Source: Burkholderia sp. (GTDB lineage: Bacteria > Pseudomonadota > Gammaproteobacteria > Burkholderiales > Burkholderiaceae). From it: a stretch of 64,000 nt of DNA. This document shows, in pieces, positions 54,445 through 62,602 of this stretch. Location: NCBI GenBank assembly GCA_031253835.1, contig JAIRVP010000019.1:1-64000 (forward strand). The letters are read 5' to 3'. The position numbers and the translations under genes are program-made. How positions within the stretch are numbered: the stretch's first letter is position 1; each line of letters opens with the position of its first letter. A model generated the notes under the pieces. It ran no database searches and was not told where the DNA came from. It was given only the letters and a program-made list of their open reading frames with translations.

Positions 54445-54795
54445 ATGACCTTCATTCATCCCGTTCCCGCCTTCGATGTCGCCGGCCGCCAGGTGCGCGC
54501 CGGCGCACGCTCCAATGTCATTCCGTTCCCGCCGCCGCGCCCGCGCCTGCAGTTGCCCGTCACGCTGACGGCCGACTCCGGCGAACACGCGCGCGACCGG
54601 CTCGCGTCGCTGCTGCATTCACCGCTCGGCGTGTATGTCGTCAGCGCCCGCGCGGTGCGCGACGTGATCCACGTTCACTTCGAGATTGCGCCGGAAGATC
54701 TGGACTTCACGCTGCACACGCTGATCGCGCAGCAGGCCGATGCGGTGATCGGGCCCGTCGCGCGCCGGTTGCGTGTCGGGCCGCGGGCCCGGTGA
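54445..54795 (+). CDS. Small protein of unknown function
   Basis: I do not recognise a family for this 116-residue protein. Its N-terminus is proline-rich (NVIPFPPPRPRLQLP), and the rest looks like a small alpha/beta domain (LGVYVVSARAVRDVIHVHFE, EDLDFTLHTLIAQQADAVIG). No signal peptide is seen. The next gene follows closely or overlaps (a GTGA overlap at 54792 if the longer start is used), so the two are probably co-translated. The fixed codon bias supports a real gene. Confidence 0.65.
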   Translation: MTFIHPVPAFDVAGRQVRAGARSNVIPFPPPRPRLQLPVTLTADSGEHARDRLASLLHSPLGVYVVSARAVRDVIHVHFEIAPEDLDFTLHTLIAQQADAVIGPVARRLRVGPRAR

Positions 54796-54857
54796 GCCGG
54801 AGCGCGCCGATTGCGCTGCGCGTCGTGCGCGGCGCCGATCCTGAATACGGAGTGACC

Positions 54858-55418
54858 ATGTACCTCACCGAAGACTTGCCTGTCGCGCGGCCGGCCGGCC
54901 GCCGCGTACGGACGGCGTCGCTGCCGTCGGGCCAGCAGCTCGCGCGTCAGCTGGTGACGACGGTGCGCGTGGCCGAAGTGCTGCTGCACCAGTCGATCGT
55001 CGTGCCCGACGGGCATCAGTGGTCGGTCGACACCGAGCGCGTCGACGCGGCCGGCGGGCCGCTCGCGGCGTGGGAAACCTGCGTGGCGTTGCGGATCGGC
55101 AAGGTGTTCGCGCCGACGGTCAGCCCGGCCTCGCGCGTCAGCGATCGCGACCAGGTCGCGGTCGAGATCCGGCTCTGCCTGCCCGAGCAGGAATACGTGG
55201 CCGAGCGGCGCGTGAGCATCTTCGGCCGCCGCCACGGCCACCGGTTCGGCGCGACGCTGTCGGTCGCGTCGGGCGCGCAGTGGGGCTGGCAGCGGACCGA
55301 GCACGTGCCGGCGGAACACAAGCACGTGCGCGGCGACACGCTCGAAGCACTCGTCGATGCCGTCGCCGCGCACGTCAACGCGGCGCTGCGCGCGGCCGGG
55401 TTCGGCGCGACGCGCTGA
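54858..55418 (+). CDS. Protein of unknown function, partner of the preceding gene
   Basis: This 186-residue protein has no recognised domain. The ATG at 54858 has GGAG five bases upstream; a GTG at 54792 overlapping the previous stop would add 22 residues. Predicted secondary structure alternates strands and helices (VRVAEVLLHQSIVVPDGHQW, VAVEIRLCLPEQEYVAERR), with a C-terminal helix. It ends one base before the stop of the convergent LysR gene, with no room for a terminator. Confidence 0.65.
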   Translation: MYLTEDLPVARPAGRRVRTASLPSGQQLARQLVTTVRVAEVLLHQSIVVPDGHQWSVDTERVDAAGGPLAAWETCVALRIGKVFAPTVSPASRVSDRDQVAVEIRLCLPEQEYVAERRVSIFGRRHGHRFGATLSVASGAQWGWQRTEHVPAEHKHVRGDTLEALVDAVAAHVNAALRAAGFGATR

Positions 55419-56294
55419 TTACACGTCGCCGGTCTGCCCGGTCTGCCGCTGCAGGTCTTCCATCAGCTGTTCCGCGAGGAAGTCGCACGGCGGCCGCTTC
55501 GATTTCGTGCTGCGCGCGAGGATCAGTTCGAGCGGCGGCAGGTCGGGCAGCCCGTGCGCGCGGCCGAGCATCGACAGTTGCGCGGGAATCGCGCAGCGCG
55601 CGAGCGGCGCGACCGCGAGGCCGGCCTCGACCATGCTGAGCAGCCCGAGCAGGCTCGGGCTTTCATACGACGTGCGGTATGGCACCTTCGCGCGTTCGAG
55701 GCTGCGGATCGCGTTCTCGCGCGCGACGCTGCCCGGCATGAACACCGCGATCGGCAGCGGCCGTTCTTCCCAGACGCGCGGCCCGTTCGTCATCGCGGCC
55801 CACGCCATCGGCTCGTGGCGGATGAAGTCGCCGGTCAACCCCTTGATCCGCGTGCCGCACACGAGGTCGACGGTGCCGTCCTTGATCAGCGGCGCGAGCG
55901 CGCTGCTCGGCAGGCCGATCACCTGGATCTCGACCTTCGGGTAGGTTGCCGAAAACTTCTTCAGGACCGACGGCAGCAGCGACGATGCATAGTCGTCCGG
56001 CACGCCGATCACGACCTTGCCGGTCACTTCCGGCCGCACCACGGCCGCCCATGCCTCGTCGCGCAGCGCCAGCATTCGTCTGGCGAATCCCAGCAGCACC
56101 TCGCCCTCGCGCGTCAGCACGATGCTGCGCGGCTTGCGCATGAACAGCGGCCGGCCGATCGCGTCTTCCAGGCTCTTGATCTGCATGCTCACAGCCGACT
56201 GCGAGCGGTTCACGGCTTCGGCCGCGCGGGTCATGTTGCCGGTCTCCGCGACGGCGACGACGGTGGCCAGCACGTCGTGATCGAGCATCTTCAT
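55419..56294 (-). CDS. LysR-family transcriptional regulator
   Basis: This 291-residue LysR regulator shows the helix-turn-helix (VVAVAETGNMTRAAEAVNRS, SAVSMQIKSLEDAIGRPLFM) and effector domain (VVIGVPDDYASSLLPSVLKK). It resembles the LrhA/HexA-like group. It is divergent from the DUF3422 gene with 161 bases between, which makes that gene its likely target. Confidence 0.92.
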   Translation of the reverse strand: MKMLDHDVLATVVAVAETGNMTRAAEAVNRSQSAVSMQIKSLEDAIGRPLFMRKPRSIVLTREGEVLLGFARRMLALRDEAWAAVVRPEVTGKVVIGVPDDYASSLLPSVLKKFSATYPKVEIQVIGLPSSALAPLIKDGTVDLVCGTRIKGLTGDFIRHEPMAWAAMTNGPRVWEERPLPIAVFMPGSVARENAIRSLERAKVPYRTSYESPSLLGLLSMVEAGLAVAPLARCAIPAQLSMLGRAHGLPDLPPLELILARSTKSKRPPCDFLAEQLMEDLQRQTGQTGDV

Positions 56295-56455
56295 CGGTAT
56301 CAGGAAAACTGAACGTAACGATCAGCATTATGCGTTTTTATTGTTGATGTGTGTCTGCCATAGTGCGATCACGCTGGCGTTCTACCCGAGGGTGGCGCGG
56401 CGTTCAGGCCGGTCGATCCGGCGTGCAGGACTGGACAAGGAAGCGTGGTGTATCG

Positions 56456-57775
56456 ATGATCGACCATCCGTTGCGCGCCGCACTGGCCGCGGAATTGCAT
56501 GCCCGGCCGTTCCTGCGGCTCGCCGAAGCCGTGTCGCTCACGCATTACGCGATCTATGCGGACGGCCAGCCCGATATCCACGAAACGCTGCTGCACGCGC
56601 TGTGCCGCGACACCGGCATTGCCGCGCCGCATGAAGGCGCGACGCACTACGCGGTGCAGTCGCCGTGCGGCTGGCACCTGAAGTGGGAGCGCCACACCGA
56701 ATTCTCGACCTTCACGTTCGTCGCGCCGCGTCGCGATACCGGCTACTTCGACGATCTCGCGATCGAAGGCATTCCGGCCGCGTGGTTCGCGCGGCTGGCG
56801 GGCATCCGTTTCGTAGCAGTCCGGATGGAACTGCTGTCGGGCGACGCCGCACGGCTCGTCTGCGGCGACCTGCGCCGCTGGATCGACGGGCCCGCGCTCG
56901 TCGGCAGCAGCGTGCTGGGCGGCGGCAAGGTGTTCTGCGACTGGCATGTGCGCGATGACGGTTTCATGCGCTTTCTCGTCGTCGACGAGGATTTCCGCGA
57001 GGAGCAGGGCGGTCGTCTGCTGCAGCGCCTGTACGAGATCGAGACGTACCGGATGATGGCGCTGCTCGCGCTGCCGGTCGCGCGCCGGATGAGCCGCGAA
57101 CTCGACGAGATCCATGCGGCGTTGCATGCACTGATGCAGCGGATGGACGCGAGCGGCGCTGACGGCGACGACGCGGCCCTGCTCGTGAAGCTTACGCATC
57201 TCGCGGTGCGGGTCGAGGCGCTGTCGGGGTCCGGCGGCCGTTTCAGCGCATCGCGTGCGTACGAAAAGCTCGTGCTGGCGCGCATCCAGGAACTGCGCGA
57301 GGAGCGCATCGAGGGGATGCCGACGATCGCCGAATTCATGGAGCGGCGTTTCGCGCCGGCGATGGAAACCTGCCGCAGCGTATGGGCGCGTCACGAGCAG
57401 ATTGCCGCGCGGATCGCCCGCGCGGTCGACCTGCTGAGGACGCGCGTCAATCTCGCGCAGGAAAAGGACGTGACGCGCTTGCTGGCCGGGATGGAGCGCA
57501 CCGCGCGCAACCAGCTTCATCTGCAGCATGCGGTCGAGGGACTGTCGGTGGCAGCCATTTCGTACTACGTGCTGTCGCTTGCGACGGCGGCGTTCAAGGC
57601 GCTGCACGTGATGAACCTGCCGGTCGATCCGGAACTGGCGGAAGGCCTGCTGATCGCGCCCGTCGTGTTCGCGGTGATTCACATCACGCGGCGCACGCGC
57701 GCGCAGCTCGCAAGGCCGGAGGCCGCGCATGACGGCGCGCCTGTGCATGCGGCAGTGTTGAAGCAAGTCGGTTAG
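56456..57775 (+). CDS. DUF3422 family membrane-anchored protein
   Basis: This 439-residue protein matches DUF3422, a family of unknown role. The N-terminal HPLRAALAAELHARPFLRL and the following THYAVQSPCGWHLKWERHTEFS (in parts) are characteristic. The middle is helical with coiled-coil tendency. The C-terminus has two membrane segments (LSVAAISYYVLSLATAAFKA and LLIAPVVFAVIHIT) separated by a short loop, so most of the protein is cytoplasmic. A longer in-frame start at 56351 exists but lacks homology. The divergent LysR gene is the probable regulator. Confidence 0.88.
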   Translation: MIDHPLRAALAAELHARPFLRLAEAVSLTHYAIYADGQPDIHETLLHALCRDTGIAAPHEGATHYAVQSPCGWHLKWERHTEFSTFTFVAPRRDTGYFDDLAIEGIPAAWFARLAGIRFVAVRMELLSGDAARLVCGDLRRWIDGPALVGSSVLGGGKVFCDWHVRDDGFMRFLVVDEDFREEQGGRLLQRLYEIETYRMMALLALPVARRMSRELDEIHAALHALMQRMDASGADGDDAALLVKLTHLAVRVEALSGSGGRFSASRAYEKLVLARIQELREERIEGMPTIAEFMERRFAPAMETCRSVWARHEQIAARIARAVDLLRTRVNLAQEKDVTRLLAGMERTARNQLHLQHAVEGLSVAAISYYVLSLATAAFKALHVMNLPVDPELAEGLLIAPVVFAVIHITRRTRAQLARPEAAHDGAPVHAAVLKQVG

Positions 57776-57809
57776 TCGATCAAAAACATAATCAAGGAAA
57801 GGAGTGGAG

Positions 57810-57989
57810 ATGACTTTTTCGCAGAATCAAGCGGGGTTTTACAGCGAGTTCGATCTCGCGTTCGACGAACCGGAATCGGCACGCATGACGTCGTATCAGG
57901 CCGTGCTGCACGAACCGATGACGTCGCTCGTCGGGAATACGCTCGATCGGCCGGATGTCGCGGCAGTGGCGATTCTGGGGTACAACTGA
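57810..57989 (+). CDS. 59-residue acidic ORF, unknown
   Basis: A short frame with a very strong ribosome site (AAGGAG at 57799-57804, five bases before ATG 57810) lies 34 bases after the DUF3422 gene on the same strand. The 59-residue product is acidic and has no signal peptide or membrane segment (QAGFYSEFDLAFDEPESARM, then DRPDVAAVAILGYN). I know no family. Close spacing to the DUF3422 gene suggests co-expression. Confidence 0.55.
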   Translation: MTFSQNQAGFYSEFDLAFDEPESARMTSYQAVLHEPMTSLVGNTLDRPDVAAVAILGYN

Positions 57990-58064
57990 CGTACGACGCG
58001 GGAGCGTGAGTTACCCGACCGCGAGTGCGGCCGGTGGTTTGCTGGCCGGACCGAAGTGTGATGT

Positions 58065-60077
58065 TCAGTCGCCTGAGAGATCGCCGATCGAAGCGCCGTG
58101 AGGAATTTGACCGGACGTGACTTGCCGGACGTATTCGTCCTGGGCGTCCTTGATGTTCTTGGAGATGTTGCCGAGGACTTTCTTGATGTAGTCCTTGGCG
58201 GAATCGGTCTGACGCGCCATCCAGCCCTTTTCCTCGATTTCGCGCAATGTCATGAACACACCGTCGCCGAGCGCTACGTTGTTGAGCGGTGTGATGGTGT
58301 TATGCACGAAATTGTCGAAGAATGCGATGACTTCAGGCGTCAGTTTCGGCGGATGTACCCATGCGGTGGCCAATGCACGCACGGTTTTGTCCGAGATGTC
58401 GTCGACCGTGCGGCGCTCGCCGAACGTGAACTGGGGGATCTTGGAATTCGGATCCTGACTCTTGTAGTACCAGTCGCGACCTTCGTAGTTTGGCAAGCCG
58501 CCGCCACTCGTGAAGATCGAGTTGTAAACGTCCGCATCCACGGTGTTAATGAAGAGGTTGCTACCGGTGCTCGAATGAGCCGTTCGATCGTGGACATAGC
58601 GTGCCCATGACACGAAGAGCTTTTGATGCTCCAAGAAGTGCTTTTCGAGCGGACCACTCGATTTCGGCAGCATCGCGGTATAGGCTGCGAAGAGGTCGTT
58701 GACTGTAAGGTTCCGGCCGTTGACGTTGACGGTTTTCTGGAAATCGAATTCCTTTGCTGCGGTGGGGCGCTTGTCGCGCATTTGTGACAGCGGGAGGAGT
58801 GGTACGCCGGCTGCCCACGCACGATCAAGCATGTTGCGTGCAGACACGCGCGCCAGCTCGGCGGACTTGTTGTCTTCTCCTTCGCGAAACCCCCCGCCGA
58901 CGTCGGATTGACTGCCGGGGTAGACGATTTCAAGCAGATTGGCGTGATCGGGCGACTTTCTCGGTGAATCGAGATTCTTATAGAAGCGTAGTTCTGTCGC
59001 CGCGACGTGATGAACGATGGACTTGAATTCCTTCTGGAGGTCGTACTCGCCGAGCGATTGTTTAGCCAGGCCGATGAACATGCTCAGCCCTTTGATGCTG
59101 AAGCTGACGGCCTTCCCTTCGCCTGGAATGACGCCAAGCACGGGGGAGACGACCTTGGTAAAAATCGAATCCGCAAAAGAAGTCGACACGCAATCGAATA
59201 GGCCCATAAAGTCAAATTCGACGGGGATCCCGTCATACGTCATTTGGCCGTTCGTTTGCTTGCATACCTTGCCGATGAGTTCGTTTGCAAATTTTCGGGC
59301 AATGGTGCCGCCGCGATCGTAGCCGAACATCGCTACACGAATTCGTAGAATTTTGCGGGGATCGAAATCCCGTGCGTCCTGTACGTTTTGCTTGAAGTCG
59401 GCGACCGCCTGCTTTACACGGATGTCGAAGCCGGTTCCCATATATCCAGCACTAAACTCGCTGTCGCGGACAGGTTGGTACGAGTCCGCGGCGATGCTCA
59501 CACCTGAAGAGATCAGCTCGGGGCCGAGCTTTTTCACAGAAAACGATTCTTTGATACTATTTTTTGCTGTGGTGCTCGCGGCAGCGGTACCTTCCAGAAC
59601 TGCGGATTTGGCTCGAGTTAGTAGCCCTTTGTCGCCGGCGTCACTCGTTGCCCGTTTGCGGATATCGGCCACGATAGCGTCAGCAGGTCCCTTCAGAAAC
59701 TTGTCCTTTGCCATCTTCTCTGCAGTGGATGCAATATCCCCTGCTACCTTCTTGCCGGTGCCGACCGTCTGGTTGGCAAGGTCGCGCCCCATCCCGTCGT
59801 AGTACATCTTGTAGATGCCGCGTTCGTCGTTCGTTTCTTCGTGCGCATTGAATAGTCGAAAGATATTCGACGGGTGATCGACATCCTTTAGCCCTTGAGC
59901 AAATCCATCAAAAAAGAAGGATTGATAGATTTCCTGATGACAGCGAAAACAAGGGCTTGGCGGTTCGGGGGGGAGCTGAGCGCTGACGCTCGCTGCGCGT
60001 GATGCGCGGGAGTCCGCGGAGGCTGAATCGGCTCGGCTCGGGTTGGCGCTTTGGGCAGAACTGGCTTCGTTTGACAT
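58065..60077 (-). CDS. Tle1-like (DUF2235) type VI secretion effector with altered catalytic motif
   Basis: This 670-residue protein has the alpha/beta-hydrolase DUF2235 domain of Tle1 phospholipase effectors: FFFDGFAQGL near residue 53, DHPSNIFRLF, MFGYDRGGTIARKFANEL at about 250, GLFDCVSTSF at about 292 and GSQSDVGGGF at about 388. The Tle1 nucleophile motif is normally G-X-S-X-G and the later motif G-X-H-S-D-V-G-G; here Asp254 replaces Ser and Gln390 replaces His, while Asp295 is kept. The N-terminus is Ser/Ala-rich and then has PCFRCH. Three immunity-like genes, an adaptor and VgrG precede it on the same strand. Lower GC than its surroundings suggests transfer. Confidence 0.85.
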   Translation of the reverse strand: MSNEASSAQSANPSRADSASADSRASRAASVSAQLPPEPPSPCFRCHQEIYQSFFFDGFAQGLKDVDHPSNIFRLFNAHEETNDERGIYKMYYDGMGRDLANQTVGTGKKVAGDIASTAEKMAKDKFLKGPADAIVADIRKRATSDAGDKGLLTRAKSAVLEGTAAASTTAKNSIKESFSVKKLGPELISSGVSIAADSYQPVRDSEFSAGYMGTGFDIRVKQAVADFKQNVQDARDFDPRKILRIRVAMFGYDRGGTIARKFANELIGKVCKQTNGQMTYDGIPVEFDFMGLFDCVSTSFADSIFTKVVSPVLGVIPGEGKAVSFSIKGLSMFIGLAKQSLGEYDLQKEFKSIVHHVAATELRFYKNLDSPRKSPDHANLLEIVYPGSQSDVGGGFREGEDNKSAELARVSARNMLDRAWAAGVPLLPLSQMRDKRPTAAKEFDFQKTVNVNGRNLTVNDLFAAYTAMLPKSSGPLEKHFLEHQKLFVSWARYVHDRTAHSSTGSNLFINTVDADVYNSIFTSGGGLPNYEGRDWYYKSQDPNSKIPQFTFGERRTVDDISDKTVRALATAWVHPPKLTPEVIAFFDNFVHNTITPLNNVALGDGVFMTLREIEEKGWMARQTDSAKDYIKKVLGNISKNIKDAQDEYVRQVTSGQIPHGASIGDLSGD

Positions 60078-60092
60078 GCGGCGCTCGCTATC

Positions 60093-60548
60093 TTAGTTTG
60101 CGTTCGGAATGTTTGCCTTGATTCGACGTTCGACCCACTGCGCCTCAATTTTCCGATCAGGCAGAAAATGGAATGCGATATAGCCGCCGTGCTTGTTCGG
60201 TAGCGGTGGAACGGGAATTTCAGTTTCGTACACTTCATTCGGCACGTTTTTCCGCGCCTCGTCTTTGGTCAGATCATAAATAATCTTGATGTGCCAAGTT
60301 TTTTTCCCGCGAGGAACATCCATGCAGCACACGATGCCACCGCCTCCTTGGGATTCGTGCGCATACGAGCCTCCTGCGCCGAAATCGTCGATCTGAAAGC
60401 TGTAGATGCTTCGATCTGTGTGATTGAAACTAATGACCCGATATGGGCCGTACCCCCCGGTTTGTGCGTGTACCCACCACGCGCCACTGAGCAACAGCGC
60501 CGCGATGATGGCAGGGCTGAGAATGAAGCGGCGAAGAAAGTTCAGCAT
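60093..60548 (-). CDS. DUF3304-like immunity protein, copy 3
   Basis: This 151-residue exported protein has a signal sequence (IIAALLLSGAWWVHA) and a periplasmic domain related to DUF3304, the family commonly found beside Tle phospholipase effectors as immunity. Shared features with the two copies upstream are GPYRVISFNHTDRSIYSF, the paired cysteines in IVCCMDVPRGKKTWHIKI and YIAFHFLPDRKIEAQWVE. It is closest to the effector gene (15 bases), so it is the best candidate for the cognate immunity protein. A longer in-frame start upstream is possible but would not improve the signal. Confidence 0.82.
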   Translation of the reverse strand: MLNFLRRFILSPAIIAALLLSGAWWVHAQTGGYGPYRVISFNHTDRSIYSFQIDDFGAGGSYAHESQGGGGIVCCMDVPRGKKTWHIKIIYDLTKDEARKNVPNEVYETEIPVPPLPNKHGGYIAFHFLPDRKIEAQWVERRIKANIPNAN

Positions 60549-60565
60549 GTCGATGTTCCTGTCAT

Positions 60566-61048
60566 TCAGTTCGTTGCGGAGGACGCGTCGCTCCGAGTGT
60601 TCGGGTTGTGCTGATCTGTCCGATATTCGACCCACTTGGCGTCGATCTTGCGCTCAGGCAGGAAATGGAACTCGATATAACCTTCGCGTTTGTTCGGCAG
60701 TTTCGGGACGGCAATGTCCGTCTCATAGACTTCCGGCGACAGGTTCTTTGCATCTTCTTCCGGCGTCAGGTCGTATGTGACCTTGATGTGCCAGGCCTTC
60801 TTGCTTCGTGGTACTTCCATGCAGCAGGCGGTACCGCCGCCACCACCGAATTGACGGGCATGTACGCTGCCGGCACCGAACTCGTCGACTACGAAGCTAT
60901 AGACGCCTCGGTCGGTGTGATTGAAACCTACGACACGATAGGGGCCATAGCTCCCAGTCTGCGCATGTACCAACGGTGCTGCGCTCAACAGCAGCGTTGA
61001 GGTTACGATCAGAGTGCACGGGATGCAGCGGATGTTCGAAGTCTCCAT
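60566..61048 (-). CDS. DUF3304-like immunity protein, copy 2
   Basis: This 160-residue paralogue has a Sec signal (LIVTSTLLLSAAPLVHA) and the domain GPYRVVGFNHTDRGVYSF, CCMEVPRSKKAWHIKVTYDL and YIEFHFLPERKIDAKWVEY. It is about as similar to copy 1 as to copy 3 by eye. It lies 17 bases upstream of copy 3. Repeated immunity genes may protect against related effectors of other strains. Confidence 0.82.
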   Translation of the reverse strand: METSNIRCIPCTLIVTSTLLLSAAPLVHAQTGSYGPYRVVGFNHTDRGVYSFVVDEFGAGSVHARQFGGGGGTACCMEVPRSKKAWHIKVTYDLTPEEDAKNLSPEVYETDIAVPKLPNKREGYIEFHFLPERKIDAKWVEYRTDQHNPNTRSDASSATN

Positions 61049-61059
61049 GTTTCTGTCAT

Positions 61060-61539
61060 TCACTCTGTCATGGGCGAAGCATTGCTCGTTGCATTCGGGT
61101 TGTGCGGATCGGTCGGGTATTCCACCCATTTGGCTTCGATCTTGCGGTCGGGCAGGAAATGAAACTCGATATAGCCGTCGCGCTGATTCGGTAACTTTGG
61201 CACGGCGATGTCTGTTTCGTAGACCTCGTTTGGCAAACCATTCCTGTACTGCTCCTGGGTCAACTCGTACTTGATCTTGAGATGCCAGGTTTTCTTGCCC
61301 CTCGGTACGTCCATGCAGCATACGGATTTACCGCCACCGCCGCGTTTATGGGCGGTGGAGCCTCCCGCCCCAAACCCGTCGATCATGAAACTATAGATAC
61401 TCCGATCGGTGAAGTTGTACCCGATGACGCGATACGGCCCGTCGTTCCCCGCATGCGCCGGCGCACCCCACAAACCGCCCGCAGCTACCACGCCGACCGC
61501 AACGGCCCGACGCATCCCGCCCGGCCACTTGCGTACCAT
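61060..61539 (-). CDS. DUF3304-like immunity protein, copy 1
   Basis: This 159-residue paralogue starts at ATG 61539 behind GGGAGATAGGA and has a signal peptide ending near APAHA. The mature part has GPYRVIGYNFTDRSIYSF, VCCMDVPRGKKTWHLKIKYE and YIEFHFLPDRKIEAKWVEY. It follows the DUF4123 gene by 16 bases and precedes copy 2 by 11 bases. The GC content is higher at its 5' end than in copies 2 and 3, perhaps marking the join between the conserved adaptor and the variable cargo. Confidence 0.82.
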   Translation of the reverse strand: MVRKWPGGMRRAVAVGVVAAGGLWGAPAHAGNDGPYRVIGYNFTDRSIYSFMIDGFGAGGSTAHKRGGGGKSVCCMDVPRGKKTWHLKIKYELTQEQYRNGLPNEVYETDIAVPKLPNQRDGYIEFHFLPDRKIEAKWVEYPTDPHNPNATSNASPMTE

Positions 61540-61555
61540 TCCTATCTCCCGCCGA

Positions 61556-62602
61556 TCAGTCCGCGTCGGGCAACGCATCGACTGCCACCACCGCTTGCTC
61601 CCGCTCCGCGGCATACCCTGCGAGCGGATGCCCATCCAGAAGCTCCGCCCACACATCCTTATCGACGTCCGTGAGCGTTTCCGACAACGGCGGTGGCGCT
61701 TCTCCGCGCGCCGCGATTTTCCCGGCGATCGCCGGATGCACGTCGAACGCCGGATGCACGTTCATCCCGACCAGCACGAAATATGCGAGATCGTTCTCGT
61801 TCGCGAGCCCATGCCGTTCCCGCGCCCGCGCGACCAGATCCTTCACATAGCGAATGCCCCAGCGGTCCGGCACGGCCGACATCGGCGGGAGAAATTCGTC
61901 ATGCAACTGAAAATAGAGCGTCTCCGCAAACCCTTCGCGCGCGAGCGCATCGTATTGCGCATCCGTGAACACGATCGGCGTCGCGGCGGCGGCAGGCAAT
62001 GGCCCCTTTTCGTCGCCGACGATGCTCTCCCACGGATCGAACCGGTAACGCAGTTCGACGAACGTCGCCAGCAGTTCGCGCCGCTGCGCAGGCGTGAGGA
62101 TCGGCAAGAGGTTTTCGAGAATCGACGGATCGTAGTAGCGCAGCAGCGCCTGGCGAGCATCGGGCAACGTCGCCTCGGCGAGCGGGTGCAGATACGCGGC
62201 GAGTTCCGGCAACGCATGACCGGTCGCGAGCCACACGACGAGATCCGAATCGTCGCCGGCATTCAGCAGATCGAGCATCGTCGTGCGTGTTGCATCGTCC
62301 TCCGCCGTCAGGTCGAGCAGGAACGGACCGATTTCGGGCCGCGACGCTTCGAGCATCGTGTCCGGATACAGCGAGTGCCACGCGATGCCGCGCGCACGCG
62401 CCACATCGAGCACCGTATCGTCCAGTGCACCGTCGACGAGCGCCAGCAGGCGCAGCGCGCGCGTTTCAGCGGCTTGCCGCGTGCGATGCCAGTCGCGCAG
62501 GTCGTCGTGCCGTTGCGCGGCGGTCGTGCGCGGCCACTGTGCCGGCAGAGGCAGCCCGCGAGTCAGGTCGTGAAACGGCTTCATCGAAGCGGCGGATGTC
62601 AT
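61556..62602 (-). CDS. DUF4123 family T6SS effector adaptor (Tap/Tec type)
   Basis: This 348-residue cytoplasmic protein matches DUF4123, chaperones that load a cognate effector onto VgrG. Features are the N-terminal LLALVDGALDDTVLDVARA, then GPFLLDLT and VELRYRFDPWESIVGDEKG, followed by a helical C-terminal part with ERHGLANENDLAYFVLVGMN typical of the family's tail. The start at 62602 overlaps the VgrG stop (ATGA), so it is coupled to VgrG. It is expected to carry the Tle1-like effector downstream. Confidence 0.88.
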   Translation of the reverse strand: MTSAASMKPFHDLTRGLPLPAQWPRTTAAQRHDDLRDWHRTRQAAETRALRLLALVDGALDDTVLDVARARGIAWHSLYPDTMLEASRPEIGPFLLDLTAEDDATRTTMLDLLNAGDDSDLVVWLATGHALPELAAYLHPLAEATLPDARQALLRYYDPSILENLLPILTPAQRRELLATFVELRYRFDPWESIVGDEKGPLPAAAATPIVFTDAQYDALAREGFAETLYFQLHDEFLPPMSAVPDRWGIRYVKDLVARARERHGLANENDLAYFVLVGMNVHPAFDVHPAIAGKIAARGEAPPPLSETLTDVDKDVWAELLDGHPLAGYAAEREQAVVAVDALPDAD

